From assembly GCA_035574175.1 (NCBI GenBank), contig DATLZB010000156.1:1-34463 (forward strand): a DNA stretch of 34,463 nucleotides, written 5' to 3'. Origin of the DNA: DATLZB01 sp035574175 (GTDB lineage Bacteria; Pseudomonadota; Alphaproteobacteria; Rhizobiales; Hyphomicrobiaceae). Positions 15,693 to 22,993 of this stretch are shown here, piece after piece. Below the pieces are notes generated by a model that searched no databases, was not told the DNA's origin, and saw nothing but the letters and a program-made list of their open reading frames with translations. How positions within the stretch are numbered: the stretch's first letter is position 1; each line of letters begins with the position of its first letter. A program made the position numbers and the translations under genes.

Positions 15693-16520
15693 ATGCGACG
15701 TTGGTGCTGCATGGCATGCGGAGCTGCCCTGGCGTGGCTCGGCCTCGCCGGGCCAATCCAAGCCCAGCAGGACGCAACCGAAAAGGGTCTTCAGCAGTAC
15801 CGGCAGATGCTGAAAGAAGACCCCTGGAGCAATCCGGGCTGGCTCGATGCCGACCGCGGCGAGGCTCTATGGAAGACGCCGCGCGGGCCCAAGAACGTCT
15901 CCCTCGAGCAGTGCGACTTGGGCAAAGGGCCCGGCAAGGTTGAAGGCGCCTTCGCCGAGCTGCCGCGCTACTTCGCCGACGCAGGCCGCGTGATGGATGC
16001 GGAGGCGCGCATCATCTGGTGCATGGAGACGCTCCAAGGCTTCGACCGCAAGGAGTTGATGAAACAGCCTTATCCCGGCGGCGGACAGCCCACCAAGGAG
16101 ATCGGGGCGCTCGCCACCTTCGTAGCGTCGAAATCGAACGGGATGACGTTCAAGGCGAGCGTTGCGCACCCGAAGGAGAAGGAGGCGCTGGCGCTCGGGG
16201 AGGCACTGTTCTTCCGCCGCCAGGGCCCGATGGATTTCTCCTGTTCCACCTGCCACGGCGATGACGACCGGCGCATTCGTCTGCAGGAATTGCCCTACCT
16301 GTCAAAGGCTGCCGAGGCGAAGAAAGTGATCGGCGAGTGGCCGGCCTACCGCGTCTCCAGCACGCACGTGATGACCATGCAACACCGCATCTACGATTGC
16401 TTTTGGCAGATGCGGCTGCCGCAGGTCGACATCGGTTCGGAGGTGCCGGTGGCGCTCACCATGTACCTGGTCAACAAGGCCAACGGCGGCGAGATCGCCG
16501 CGCCCGGCCTCAAGCGGTAG
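15693..16520 (+). CDS. soxA: SoxA, monoheme c-type cytochrome subunit of the SoxAX thiosulfate-oxidising complex
   Basis: 275 residues from the ATG at 15693 (AGGGA eight to nine bases upstream). The signal peptide ends near IQA-QQ (24), giving periplasmic export. There is a single heme site, CSTCH at 184-188, and the catalytic cysteine ligand C236 in the conserved YDCFWQMR block. C74 and C110 are the cysteines that in diheme SoxA frame the other region, so this is the monoheme type known from Starkeya. SoxAX joins thiosulfate to the cysteine of carrier SoxYZ and passes two electrons to cytochrome c. soxX follows after 11 bases. The 115 bases upstream hold no gene and show only a poor promoter match. 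Confidence 0.93.
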   Translation: MRRWCCMACGAALAWLGLAGPIQAQQDATEKGLQQYRQMLKEDPWSNPGWLDADRGEALWKTPRGPKNVSLEQCDLGKGPGKVEGAFAELPRYFADAGRVMDAEARIIWCMETLQGFDRKELMKQPYPGGGQPTKEIGALATFVASKSNGMTFKASVAHPKEKEALALGEALFFRRQGPMDFSCSTCHGDDDRRIRLQELPYLSKAAEAKKVIGEWPAYRVSSTHVMTMQHRIYDCFWQMRLPQVDIGSEVPVALTMYLVNKANGGEIAAPGLKR

Positions 16521-16531
16521 GGAGGGCACCG

Positions 16532-17164
16532 ATGCGCAAGCTTGCCTCTTTCCTGGTGTGCGGCGGGGTGTGCAGCGGGCTGCTGCTCGTCACATCGGCC
16601 GATGCTCAACAGCAGGGGGCCATCGATCCGGCGGTGGTCGAGGCGGCCATCAAGCAGAGCTGGAGCACAGCATCGGGCGAGTGGCAGCAGCGGCTGGTGC
16701 AGGACGAGACCATGCAACAGTGCACCAAGTACCGCAACAATCCGCCGCGGGATGTGGCGGCCGCCATCATGGCGCGCGCCAAGTCGAGCGTCGTCTATCC
16801 GGCCGACGGCAAGCTGCTCGGCGACTGGCGGAAAGGCGAGGCGATCGCCCAGAGCGGCTATGGTTTGCGCTTCACCGACAAGGACGCAAGCCGCGCCAAC
16901 GGCGGCAACTGCTACGCCTGCCATCAGCTCGACAAGAAGGAGGTGAGCTACGGCACGCTCGGCCCGAGCCTCACCGGCTACGGCAAGCTGCGCAACTTCA
17001 GCGCGGCCGATGCCAAGAGCGTGTACGAGCGGATCTACAACCCGCACACGGCGCTGGCGTGCTCCAACATGCCTCGGTTCGGCGAGGCCAAGGTGCTGAC
17101 CATCGAACAGATCAAAGACCTCGTCGCGCTGCTCATGGATCGCGACAGCCCGGTGAACAAATGA
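16532..17164 (+). CDS. soxX: SoxX, c-type cytochrome subunit of SoxAX
   Basis: 210 residues from the ATG at 16532, with GGGAGGG six bases upstream. The signal peptide ends ADA-QQQ near residue 25. It has one heme site, CYACH at 127-131, inside NGGNCYACHQL, with probable axial ligand M180 in CSNMPRFG, and a C64/C177 pair that may form a disulfide. The N-terminal ~90 residues are an extra helical region often present in longer SoxX proteins. It pairs with SoxA, whose gene ends 11 bases upstream. The stop codon overlaps an ATG (ATGA) that opens a 19-codon mini-ORF leading to soxB. Confidence 0.93.
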   Translation: MRKLASFLVCGGVCSGLLLVTSADAQQQGAIDPAVVEAAIKQSWSTASGEWQQRLVQDETMQQCTKYRNNPPRDVAAAIMARAKSSVVYPADGKLLGDWRKGEAIAQSGYGLRFTDKDASRANGGNCYACHQLDKKEVSYGTLGPSLTGYGKLRNFSAADAKSVYERIYNPHTALACSNMPRFGEAKVLTIEQIKDLVALLMDRDSPVNK

Positions 17165-17220
17165 GCCGTCTGTCGGCCGTTTCCGCCAGGTCGGTCAAGC
17201 GCGCGCACGGCGTGCCGTGA
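17161..17220 (+). CDS. 19-codon mini-ORF bridging soxX and soxB
   Basis: The ATG at 17161 overlaps the soxX stop as ATGA. The reading frame MSRLSAVSARSVKRAHGVP ends with a TGA that overlaps the GTG start of soxB as GTGA. soxX, the mini-ORF and soxB use three different frames. No Shine-Dalgarno sequence is seen before the soxB GTG, so a ribosome passing through the mini-ORF could deliver translation to soxB. The peptide is basic and has no known family. It may be a coupling device only, or chance. Confidence 0.3.
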   Translation: MSRLSAVSARSVKRAHGVP

Positions 17221-18932
17221 ACCGCTCCCGCCGCGAGTTCCTCGAAGTGGCGCTGGCCGCCGCGCTCGCCGCGGCAGTGTCGGGGCGTGCGGGTCGGGCG
17301 GCGGCGCAGCAGCGGCTGCGCCAGGAAGACCTGCTGCGGTTCGAACCGCTCGGGCAGGTCAGCATCCTGCACGTGGCCGACCTCCACGCCCAGCTCGAGC
17401 CCATTTATCTCCGCGAGCCGGCGGTCAATCTCGGCGTCGGTGGCGCCAGGGGGCTGGTGCCGCATATCACCGGTGAGGAGCTGCTGCGCGCCTTCGCAAT
17501 TCCACCGCGATCGCACTTGGCCTATGCGCTGGCGTCAACCGACTTCGCCGAGCTGGCGCTCGACTACGGTCCGGTCGGGGGCGTGGACCGGCTCGCCACC
17601 GTCATCAAAGCCATCCGTGCCGAGCGGGGGTGGGAGCGCACGCTGCTGCTCGACGGGGGTGATGCGCTGCAGGGCTCCTATACGGCGCTCGTCAGCAAGG
17701 GCGCCGACATGGTCGAGGTGATGGCGGCGCTCGGCATCGAAGCCACCACCGGGCACTGGGAGTTCACGCTCGGCGCCGAGCGCGTCGCCGAAATCTACGG
17801 CACGCGACAGCGGCCGGGTGCTGCGAAGGTACCCTTCCTTGCCGCCAACGTGGTCGAAAAGGACTTCGAGGAGCCGGTGTTTCATGCCGTGCGCCGGTTC
17901 GAGAAGGGCGGCGTTATGATCGCCGTCATCGGCCAAGCCTTTCCCTACACGCCGATCGCCAATCCGGCATGGATGATCCCCGAGTGGTCGTTCGGCATCC
18001 GCGAGGAGGCACTGCGCAGAGAAGTGAACGCGCTGCGCCGGACGGGGGCGGAACTCGTCATCCTGCTCTCGCACAACGGCTTCGACGTCGATCGTAAACT
18101 CGCCTCCCGCGTCGAGGGAATCGATGTGATTTTCACGGCGCACACTCACGACGCCTTGCCGCGGCCGATCACCGTCGGGCGCACGCTGCTCGTCGCTTCG
18201 GGCAGCCACGGCAAGTTCGTCTCGCGGCTCGACCTCGAGGTGAGGAACGGGCGGGTCGCCGACCATCGCTACCGCCTGATACCCGTGCTGGCCGACGTCA
18301 TCGCCCCTGATCGGGAGCTGTCGGAGATGGTGCGGCGCATCCGCGCGCCGCACGCAAGCATGCTCGCCACCGAGCTCGGGCGCACCCGCTCGCTGCTCTA
18401 CAGGCGCGATACGTTCCGCGGCACGCTCGACGACGTCATCTGCGCGGCCATGCTCGAGGAACGGGAGGCCGAGATTTGCTTCTCTCCCGGTTTCCGCTGG
18501 GGACCCTCGTTGCTGGCGGGCGCACCGATCACCTGGCAGGACGTTTACAACGCAACGGCGATCACCTACCCCGCTTGCTACCGGCGCACCATGAGCGGGG
18601 CGATGATCAAGGCGGTGCTCGAGGACGTGGCTGACAACTTGTTTTATCCTGATCCCTACTATCAGCAGGGCGGCGACATGGTGCGCACGGGCGGGCTCGC
18701 GTTCACCGTCGACGTCGACGCGCCCAGCGGGCGCCGCATCTCGGACCTGGTCCTGCTGCGCACCGGCAAGGCGATCGAGGCCGATAAAGAGTACGTCGTG
18801 GCGGGCTGGGCCAGCATCGAGCAGGCCACCGAGGGGCCTCCCATCTGGGAGGTGGTGGCGGCCCACCTGCGGCGCAAGCAGGTGGTGGAGGCCGCCGCCG
18901 TCTCCAGGGTTAACGTGAGGCGCAGCAGCTGA
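17217..18932 (+). CDS. soxB: SoxB, thiosulfohydrolase
   Basis: 571 residues, close to the usual SoxB length, from the GTG at 17217. The Tat signal SRREFLEVALAAAL (4-17) predicts folded export to the periplasm. The metallophosphatase fold is intact with SoxB-specific variants: HVADLHAQLEPIYLREPAVN (52-71, metal D55/H57), GGARGLVPHI, LDGGDALQGS (145-154), TGHWEFTLG (178-186, in place of GNHE of 5'-nucleotidases), SHNGFD and HTHD. SoxB hydrolyses the sulfane-bound sulfone of SoxY to release sulfate and needs two manganese ions. The gene follows soxX through the mini-ORF overlap. SoxYZ, its partner, is not encoded here. Confidence 0.95.
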   Translation: MNRSRREFLEVALAAALAAAVSGRAGRAAAQQRLRQEDLLRFEPLGQVSILHVADLHAQLEPIYLREPAVNLGVGGARGLVPHITGEELLRAFAIPPRSHLAYALASTDFAELALDYGPVGGVDRLATVIKAIRAERGWERTLLLDGGDALQGSYTALVSKGADMVEVMAALGIEATTGHWEFTLGAERVAEIYGTRQRPGAAKVPFLAANVVEKDFEEPVFHAVRRFEKGGVMIAVIGQAFPYTPIANPAWMIPEWSFGIREEALRREVNALRRTGAELVILLSHNGFDVDRKLASRVEGIDVIFTAHTHDALPRPITVGRTLLVASGSHGKFVSRLDLEVRNGRVADHRYRLIPVLADVIAPDRELSEMVRRIRAPHASMLATELGRTRSLLYRRDTFRGTLDDVICAAMLEEREAEICFSPGFRWGPSLLAGAPITWQDVYNATAITYPACYRRTMSGAMIKAVLEDVADNLFYPDPYYQQGGDMVRTGGLAFTVDVDAPSGRRISDLVLLRTGKAIEADKEYVVAGWASIEQATEGPPIWEVVAAHLRRKQVVEAAAVSRVNVRRSS

Positions 18933-19006
18933 GGCGGTCGCTTTCTTGCGGCAAGGCGGCACGTTGCCCTCACAAAAGGGGCCGCGCCCGCCTATAACTT
19001 AAGGCG

Positions 19007-19807
19007 ATGATCGCAGAAGCTCAGATCTATGTCGGCGTGCTGCTTGCCGGGCTGGCGAGCTTCCTGTCGCCGTGCGTGCTGCCGCTGGTGCCGCCCTATC
19101 TCGGTTATCTCGGCGGCACTACCGTCAATCAGGCCACGGCAGCCGGCGGGCTTGAGGAGCACGTCTGGCGCCGGGTGGTGCTCGGCTCGGTGCTGTTCGT
19201 GCTGGGCTTCACCACGGTGTTCGTCGCCCTCGGCGCCGGCGCCTCGGCCCTGGGGCAGTTCATGCGCAGCCACAAGGAGGAGCTCTCGCTCGCCGCCGGG
19301 CTTCTCATCGTGCTGTTCGGTTTGCATTTTCTCGGGCTGCTGCGCATCCCTTGGCTCTATCGATACGCCCGCTTCAACGTGCAGGTGCATCGCGCGAGCC
19401 TGGTCGGCGCCTACGCCATAGGACTGGCCTTCGCGTTCGGGTGGACCCCCTGCATCGGCCCGATCCTCGGCGCCATCCTGCTGCTGGCAGGAAGCGAGGC
19501 GAGCTTAAGTGCCGGTGTCGGCCTGCTGTTCGTCTATTCGCTCGGTCTTGGCATCCCGTTCGTGCTGGCGGCCGTCGCCATCCGTCCCTTCCTCAGGTTC
19601 TCAGAGCGGTTCCGACCGCATCTGGCCACGGTCGAGAGAGTGATGGGCGTGGTGCTCATCCTCACCGGCCTGTTGTTCATGTCGGGGTGGCTCAACGTGC
19701 TGGGCCAGTGGATGCTCGAGACATTTCCGGCGCTCGGCACGGTCGAGGAGATGCTGGCCCCCGACACCCTTCAGAAGGACATCATGCAAAAGGGAGTGGG
19801 GCGCTGA
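19007..19807 (+). CDS. ccdA: CcdA/SoxV-type membrane thiol-disulfide transporter
   Basis: 266 residues with six likely membrane segments. The redox pair is visible: C23 in LSPCVLPLVPPY and C149 in GWTPCIGPILGA, the DsbD-gamma/CcdA hallmark. The protein carries electrons from cytoplasmic thioredoxin to periplasmic thiols, for cytochrome c maturation. In sox clusters the homologue SoxV feeds SoxW and keeps SoxY reduced. Standing 74 bases after soxB it could serve as SoxV, or as the general CcdA needed for SoxA and SoxX heme attachment. No thioredoxin-like soxW is adjacent. TATAAC ends eight bases before the ATG, hinting at a separate, nearly leaderless promoter. Confidence 0.92.
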   Translation: MIAEAQIYVGVLLAGLASFLSPCVLPLVPPYLGYLGGTTVNQATAAGGLEEHVWRRVVLGSVLFVLGFTTVFVALGAGASALGQFMRSHKEELSLAAGLLIVLFGLHFLGLLRIPWLYRYARFNVQVHRASLVGAYAIGLAFAFGWTPCIGPILGAILLLAGSEASLSAGVGLLFVYSLGLGIPFVLAAVAIRPFLRFSERFRPHLATVERVMGVVLILTGLLFMSGWLNVLGQWMLETFPALGTVEEMLAPDTLQKDIMQKGVGR

Positions 19808-19843
19808 AGGCGCCGTTACGCACCCGCTACCCAAGGGAACCTC

Positions 19844-20674
19844 ATGACACGAGAAACCGCTACGCCGGTCGCGCTGACTATCGCCGGCTCGGACAGCTCG
19901 GGAGGGGCCGGCATTCAGGCCGACCTCAAGACATTCACGGCGTTCGCCGTCTACGGGGCGAGCGTGCTCACGGCGCTGACGGCGCAGAACACGAAAGGCG
20001 TCGCTGCGGTTCAGCCGATACCCGCCTCTTTCGTCTCCGCCCAGATCCGCGCCGTGTTCGACGATCTGGCCGTGGGCGCCGCCAAGACCGGTATGCTTGC
20101 CAACGCCGAGGTGGTGCTGGCAGTGGCCGGCGAGATGGAGCGGCATTCCAAGGTGCCGCTCGTGGTCGATCCGGTGATGGTGTCCACCAACGGCGATCTC
20201 CTGCTCGAGGCGGACGCCATCTCGGCGCTCAAAAGCCGACTGCTGCCGCGCGCCGATCTCATCACCCCGAACCTGCCGGAAGCGGCAGCGCTGCTTGGAG
20301 GAAAACTTGCGGCGAGCGAGGCGGAAATGGCTGAGCAGGGCCGGCGCCTGCTCGAGCTCGGCTGCGGCGCCGCGCTGGTCAAAGGCGGACACGGGGCGGG
20401 CGCGGCGGCGGTCGACATGCTGGTGACCGCCGCCGGCACGGTGCGCCTCGAATCGCCGCGCATCGAGACCTTGAACACGCACGGCACCGGCTGCACGCTG
20501 TCGGCAGCCATCGCCGCTCTCCTTGCCATGGGGGAGCCACTCGAAAGCGCCGTGCGCCGGGCGAAGACCTTCGTTACCCGCGCCATCGATCACGGACGCG
20601 AGCAGGCGATCGGGCACGGACGGGGGCCCGTCGATCACCTCTTTGCGATCCGGGCGGCGACCCCTCCGGCCTGA
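19844..20674 (+). CDS. thiD: Hydroxymethylpyrimidine/phosphomethylpyrimidine kinase
   Basis: 276 residues from the ATG at 19844 (AAGGGA five to six bases upstream), 36 bases after ccdA. Ribokinase-fold ThiD motifs: LTIAGSDSSGGAGIQADLKT (11-30), TALTAQNTKGV (43-53), TGM, VVDPVM (107-112), TPNLPEA (141-147), VKGGH and the catalytic anion-hole segment NTHGTGCTLSAA with C217. The enzyme phosphorylates HMP and HMP-P in thiamine pyrophosphate synthesis. No THI-box (TPP riboswitch) is visible upstream, as expected if it is read through from ccdA. The link with ccdA is positional only. Confidence 0.95.
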   Translation: MTRETATPVALTIAGSDSSGGAGIQADLKTFTAFAVYGASVLTALTAQNTKGVAAVQPIPASFVSAQIRAVFDDLAVGAAKTGMLANAEVVLAVAGEMERHSKVPLVVDPVMVSTNGDLLLEADAISALKSRLLPRADLITPNLPEAAALLGGKLAASEAEMAEQGRRLLELGCGAALVKGGHGAGAAAVDMLVTAAGTVRLESPRIETLNTHGTGCTLSAAIAALLAMGEPLESAVRRAKTFVTRAIDHGREQAIGHGRGPVDHLFAIRAATPPA

Positions 20675-20830
20675 GGCGCGGGAAGGCGCACTTCTGCCAC
20701 ACGTCGCCCCCATCTGTCGCTCGGCGCGTCGCGGGCGCCTGCCCATTGTCACCTGGGGAACATCCAAAGGCGAAGCCAATCCTCTAGCTGGTGTACGTAC
20801 ATTGCCGGCAGGGGCGAATGGAGGATCAGC

Positions 20831-21313
20831 ATGAGCACTCGGGCGTTTCGGCTTATGGCGATGGCGGCGGCGATGGCGGCTGCCGCTGGAGCGGCGCAGG
20901 CGGCGCCGGCCGGACCGGTGGGCGATCTGGCAGGCCGCTGGTCAGGCTGGGGTGCAGTGACGTACGGCAACGGCGAATCCGAGCGGGTCAAATGCGTTGC
21001 CACCTATTTCATCGAGGGCAGCGACACCGTTCGGCAGAATTTGCGGTGCGCGAGCAGGGGTTACGACATCGATGCCACGGCCAGACTGCGCGTCGATGAG
21101 GGCCGGGTGTCGGGGGCTTGGGAGGAGAGGCGGTGGGCGGCCACCGGTTCTGTCGCCGGGCGGGTGACCGAAGATGGCTTCAACCTGTCGATTAAGGGGG
21201 ACACCTTCACCGCAGCCATGGCGGTGACCACGTCCGCCTGCAAGCAGTCGATCAACATTACCCCGCAGGGGTTTGACATCACAAAAATCTCGATCGGCCT
21301 CGGCAAATGCTGA
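20831..21313 (+). CDS. Conserved secreted protein of unknown function
   Basis: 160 residues. The ATG at 20831 has a strong GGAGG six bases upstream. A signal peptide of about 25 residues ends AQA-APA. The mature part is a compact, probably all-beta domain with the marks WSGWGAVTYGNG, VKCVATYF, NLRCAS, VSGAWEERRW, FNLSIKGDTF, SINITPQGFD and a terminal IGLGKC. Four cysteines (C58, C72, C137, C160) could form two disulfides. I recall similar proteins in Rhizobiales genomes but know no named domain or function. It stands alone between thiD and a FadL-type gene, followed by two hairpins. Confidence 0.8.
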   Translation: MSTRAFRLMAMAAAMAAAAGAAQAAPAGPVGDLAGRWSGWGAVTYGNGESERVKCVATYFIEGSDTVRQNLRCASRGYDIDATARLRVDEGRVSGAWEERRWAATGSVAGRVTEDGFNLSIKGDTFTAAMAVTTSACKQSINITPQGFDITKISIGLGKC

Positions 21314-21335
21314 GGCGATCGCGCCAGCGCTGATC

Positions 21336-21352
21336 CCCGATCAACGATCGGG
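21336..21352 (+). other. Short hairpin after the secreted-protein gene
   Basis: CCCGATC and GATCGGG form a perfect 7-bp stem around an AAC loop, starting 23 bases after the stop codon. There is no T tract. Together with the longer hairpin at 21383 it may limit read-through. Confidence 0.35.
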
Positions 21353-21382
21353 TGGCTGAAACAGCACAGGATTTGAAGATTT

Positions 21383-21411
21383 GACGGCCTCGCCTGGTTT
21401 GCGAGGCCGTC
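21383..21411 (+). terminator. 11-bp perfect stem-loop, likely terminator
   Basis: GACGGCCTCGC pairs exactly with GCGAGGCCGTC across a CTGGTTT loop. It lies 70 bases after the secreted-protein gene and 101 bases before the FadL-type start. It is the strongest intergenic stem in this part of the window. It lacks a U tract, so the terminator call is moderate. Confidence 0.5.
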
Positions 21412-21443
21412 GCCGATTGTGGCGGCCCTGTGGCAGGCTTAGT

Positions 21444-21452
21444 TTATCCACA
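21444..21452 (+). promoter_or_regulatory. Perfect DnaA-box match upstream of the FadL-type gene
   Basis: TTATCCACA matches the consensus DnaA box TTATNCACA without mismatch. It is the only such site I find in the window, which is GC-rich. It lies 60 bases before the FadL-type start, between two hairpins. DnaA acts as a transcription factor in some alphaproteobacteria, so a regulatory site is possible. One box alone does not make an origin. Confidence 0.4.
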
Positions 21453-21461
21453 AAAAGAATA

Positions 21462-21480
21462 CTCCGCCGGTGCGGCGGAG
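21462..21480 (+). other. Hairpin in the 5' leader of the FadL-type gene
   Basis: CTCCGCC and GGCGGAG form a 7-bp GC stem with a five-base loop. It lies 31 bases before the ATG, where it could affect leader stability or access to the ribosome site. Confidence 0.35.
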
Positions 21481-21511
21481 CGCGGGAGTGGCGTTCGGGG
21501 AGTATTGCGTC

Positions 21512-22885
21512 ATGGGGGCGGTTCCTTCTCGCGGCCAATTGCTGGGTTCGGCGGCGGCGTGCGCGCTGCTGGTGTGGGCGGGGGCGGCAGAGGCGGGCGG
21601 GTTGGCGGTCCGCGAGCAGTCGGCGATCTTCCAAGGACTGTCGTTTGCCGGCGATGCGGCCGGTGGCGCGCTGAGTTCGAGTTTTTGGAACCCGGCAGCG
21701 ATCTCAGAGGCAGGCTGGGGTCTGCAATCGGAGAGCGCGCTCAGTGCGATACTTGGTTCTTCGGAGGTGACGCCGCGAGCAGGGACGACGTTTCCTAGTC
21801 TCCTCGGCCCGGTCAACGCACCGCCGAGTTTTCTCGACGAAGCTGAAGACATTGCCAGGCCGGCGCTGGTGGCCGCGAGCTACTTTGCCTACCGGATCTC
21901 TCCGGATTTGGTGCTCGGACTGGCCATCAATGCGCCGTTCGGCCTTTCCACGGAGGCCGACGAGAACTGGGGCGGCCAATACCACGGACGTTCGGGGAAG
22001 ATTTTGACTGTCAATGTCAACCCGATGCTTTCGTACAATCTGGCGCCCAACCTCTCGGTCGGCGTGGGCGTGCAGATCCAGTACGGCCAAATTGTCTTCA
22101 AGGGCAATCCAAACCTCGCACCCGGCCATCCGAACGCGGGCTTCGACGTCGACGACATCGGCTTCGGTGCGACCGCCGGCTTGTTGTGGAAGCCAGCCCC
22201 AGGCACGGCGATAGGTCTCGGCTTCCGCTCCGCCATCGAGCATGATTTCGAGGGCGACTTTTTCGTTGTCGGCGGCCAGCTCAACGTGCCGGTTCCGCCC
22301 TTCGCGCTTCCCTTTACCGACGTCGGGCTCGATGGCAGCGTGATGTTGCCGGAAATGGTGACGCTCAGCCTCCGTCAGGCACTGTCCCCGAACACGAGGC
22401 TGCTGGGCAGCGTCGAATGGACCAATTGGAGCCGCCTTGGCGTCGTCACCTTCAACGCGACATCCACAGGGGGTGCGCCGCCCGTGCGGCCGATTGCGCC
22501 GGGGGATGCGGTTGCGACATTCGAGTTCAACTGGCACGACGGTTGGTTCTTCGCGCTCGGCGGCGAGTACGATTATTCGCCCAGTCTCACGCTGCGCGCC
22601 GGCGTCGCCTACGAGATCTCCCCCATCCAGAACGCAAATGAACGCTTCTCGCTGATCACCGACAGCGACCGCGTCTGGCTCAGCGCCGGCCTCTCCTACA
22701 GGTTGAGCGAACGACTGGCGGTGGATTTGGCCTACTCCCACATCTTCTTCGATGACGCCTCGATCGATCGGGCCACCAATACCAGCGGTGCGCCGCTCGC
22801 TCTCGTCGCCGACGTCGAGCAAAGTGCCGACATCATCTCCGCCGGGCTGAGGATGAAGTGGGGGGGCGAGGCACCGCTGAAATAG
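21512..22885 (+). CDS. FadL/TodX-family outer-membrane channel (OmpP1)
   Basis: 457 residues from the ATG at 21512, with GGGGAG nine bases upstream. A signal peptide of ~28 residues ends AEA-GG. The mature N-terminus GGLAVREQSAIFQGLSFAGDAAGG followed by FWNPAA (58-63) is the FadL hatch/plug signature. The rest alternates amphipathic beta strands (GLAINAPFGLS, LSYNLAPNLSVGVGVQIQYG, LPEMVTLSLRQAL, GGEYDYSPSLTLRAGVAYE, AVDLAYSHIFFDD), as in 14-strand FadL barrels. These proteins let hydrophobic compounds such as fatty acids or aromatic hydrocarbons cross the outer membrane. The substrate is unknown. No fatty-acid genes adjoin it. Confidence 0.92.
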   Translation: MGAVPSRGQLLGSAAACALLVWAGAAEAGGLAVREQSAIFQGLSFAGDAAGGALSSSFWNPAAISEAGWGLQSESALSAILGSSEVTPRAGTTFPSLLGPVNAPPSFLDEAEDIARPALVAASYFAYRISPDLVLGLAINAPFGLSTEADENWGGQYHGRSGKILTVNVNPMLSYNLAPNLSVGVGVQIQYGQIVFKGNPNLAPGHPNAGFDVDDIGFGATAGLLWKPAPGTAIGLGFRSAIEHDFEGDFFVVGGQLNVPVPPFALPFTDVGLDGSVMLPEMVTLSLRQALSPNTRLLGSVEWTNWSRLGVVTFNATSTGGAPPVRPIAPGDAVATFEFNWHDGWFFALGGEYDYSPSLTLRAGVAYEISPIQNANERFSLITDSDRVWLSAGLSYRLSERLAVDLAYSHIFFDDASIDRATNTSGAPLALVADVEQSADIISAGLRMKWGGEAPLK

Positions 22886-22993
22886 GCCGTTTCACCCGAC
22901 CATGGACCGGCGGGGACCATAGCTCCCGGCCCGCATTTGCGTGCAGCCTGCTCCTGACCTAGGTTCAGACCCTTGAGCCGAAGGAGCAGCGTT

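Noticed and set aside
17535..18962. Open frame of 475 codons on the minus strand
   Set aside because: Antisense to soxB, with no recognisable motif.
21444..21452. Replication origin at the DnaA box
   Set aside because: A single box, with no cluster of further boxes, no AT-rich unwinding element and no dnaA, parAB or repABC genes nearby.
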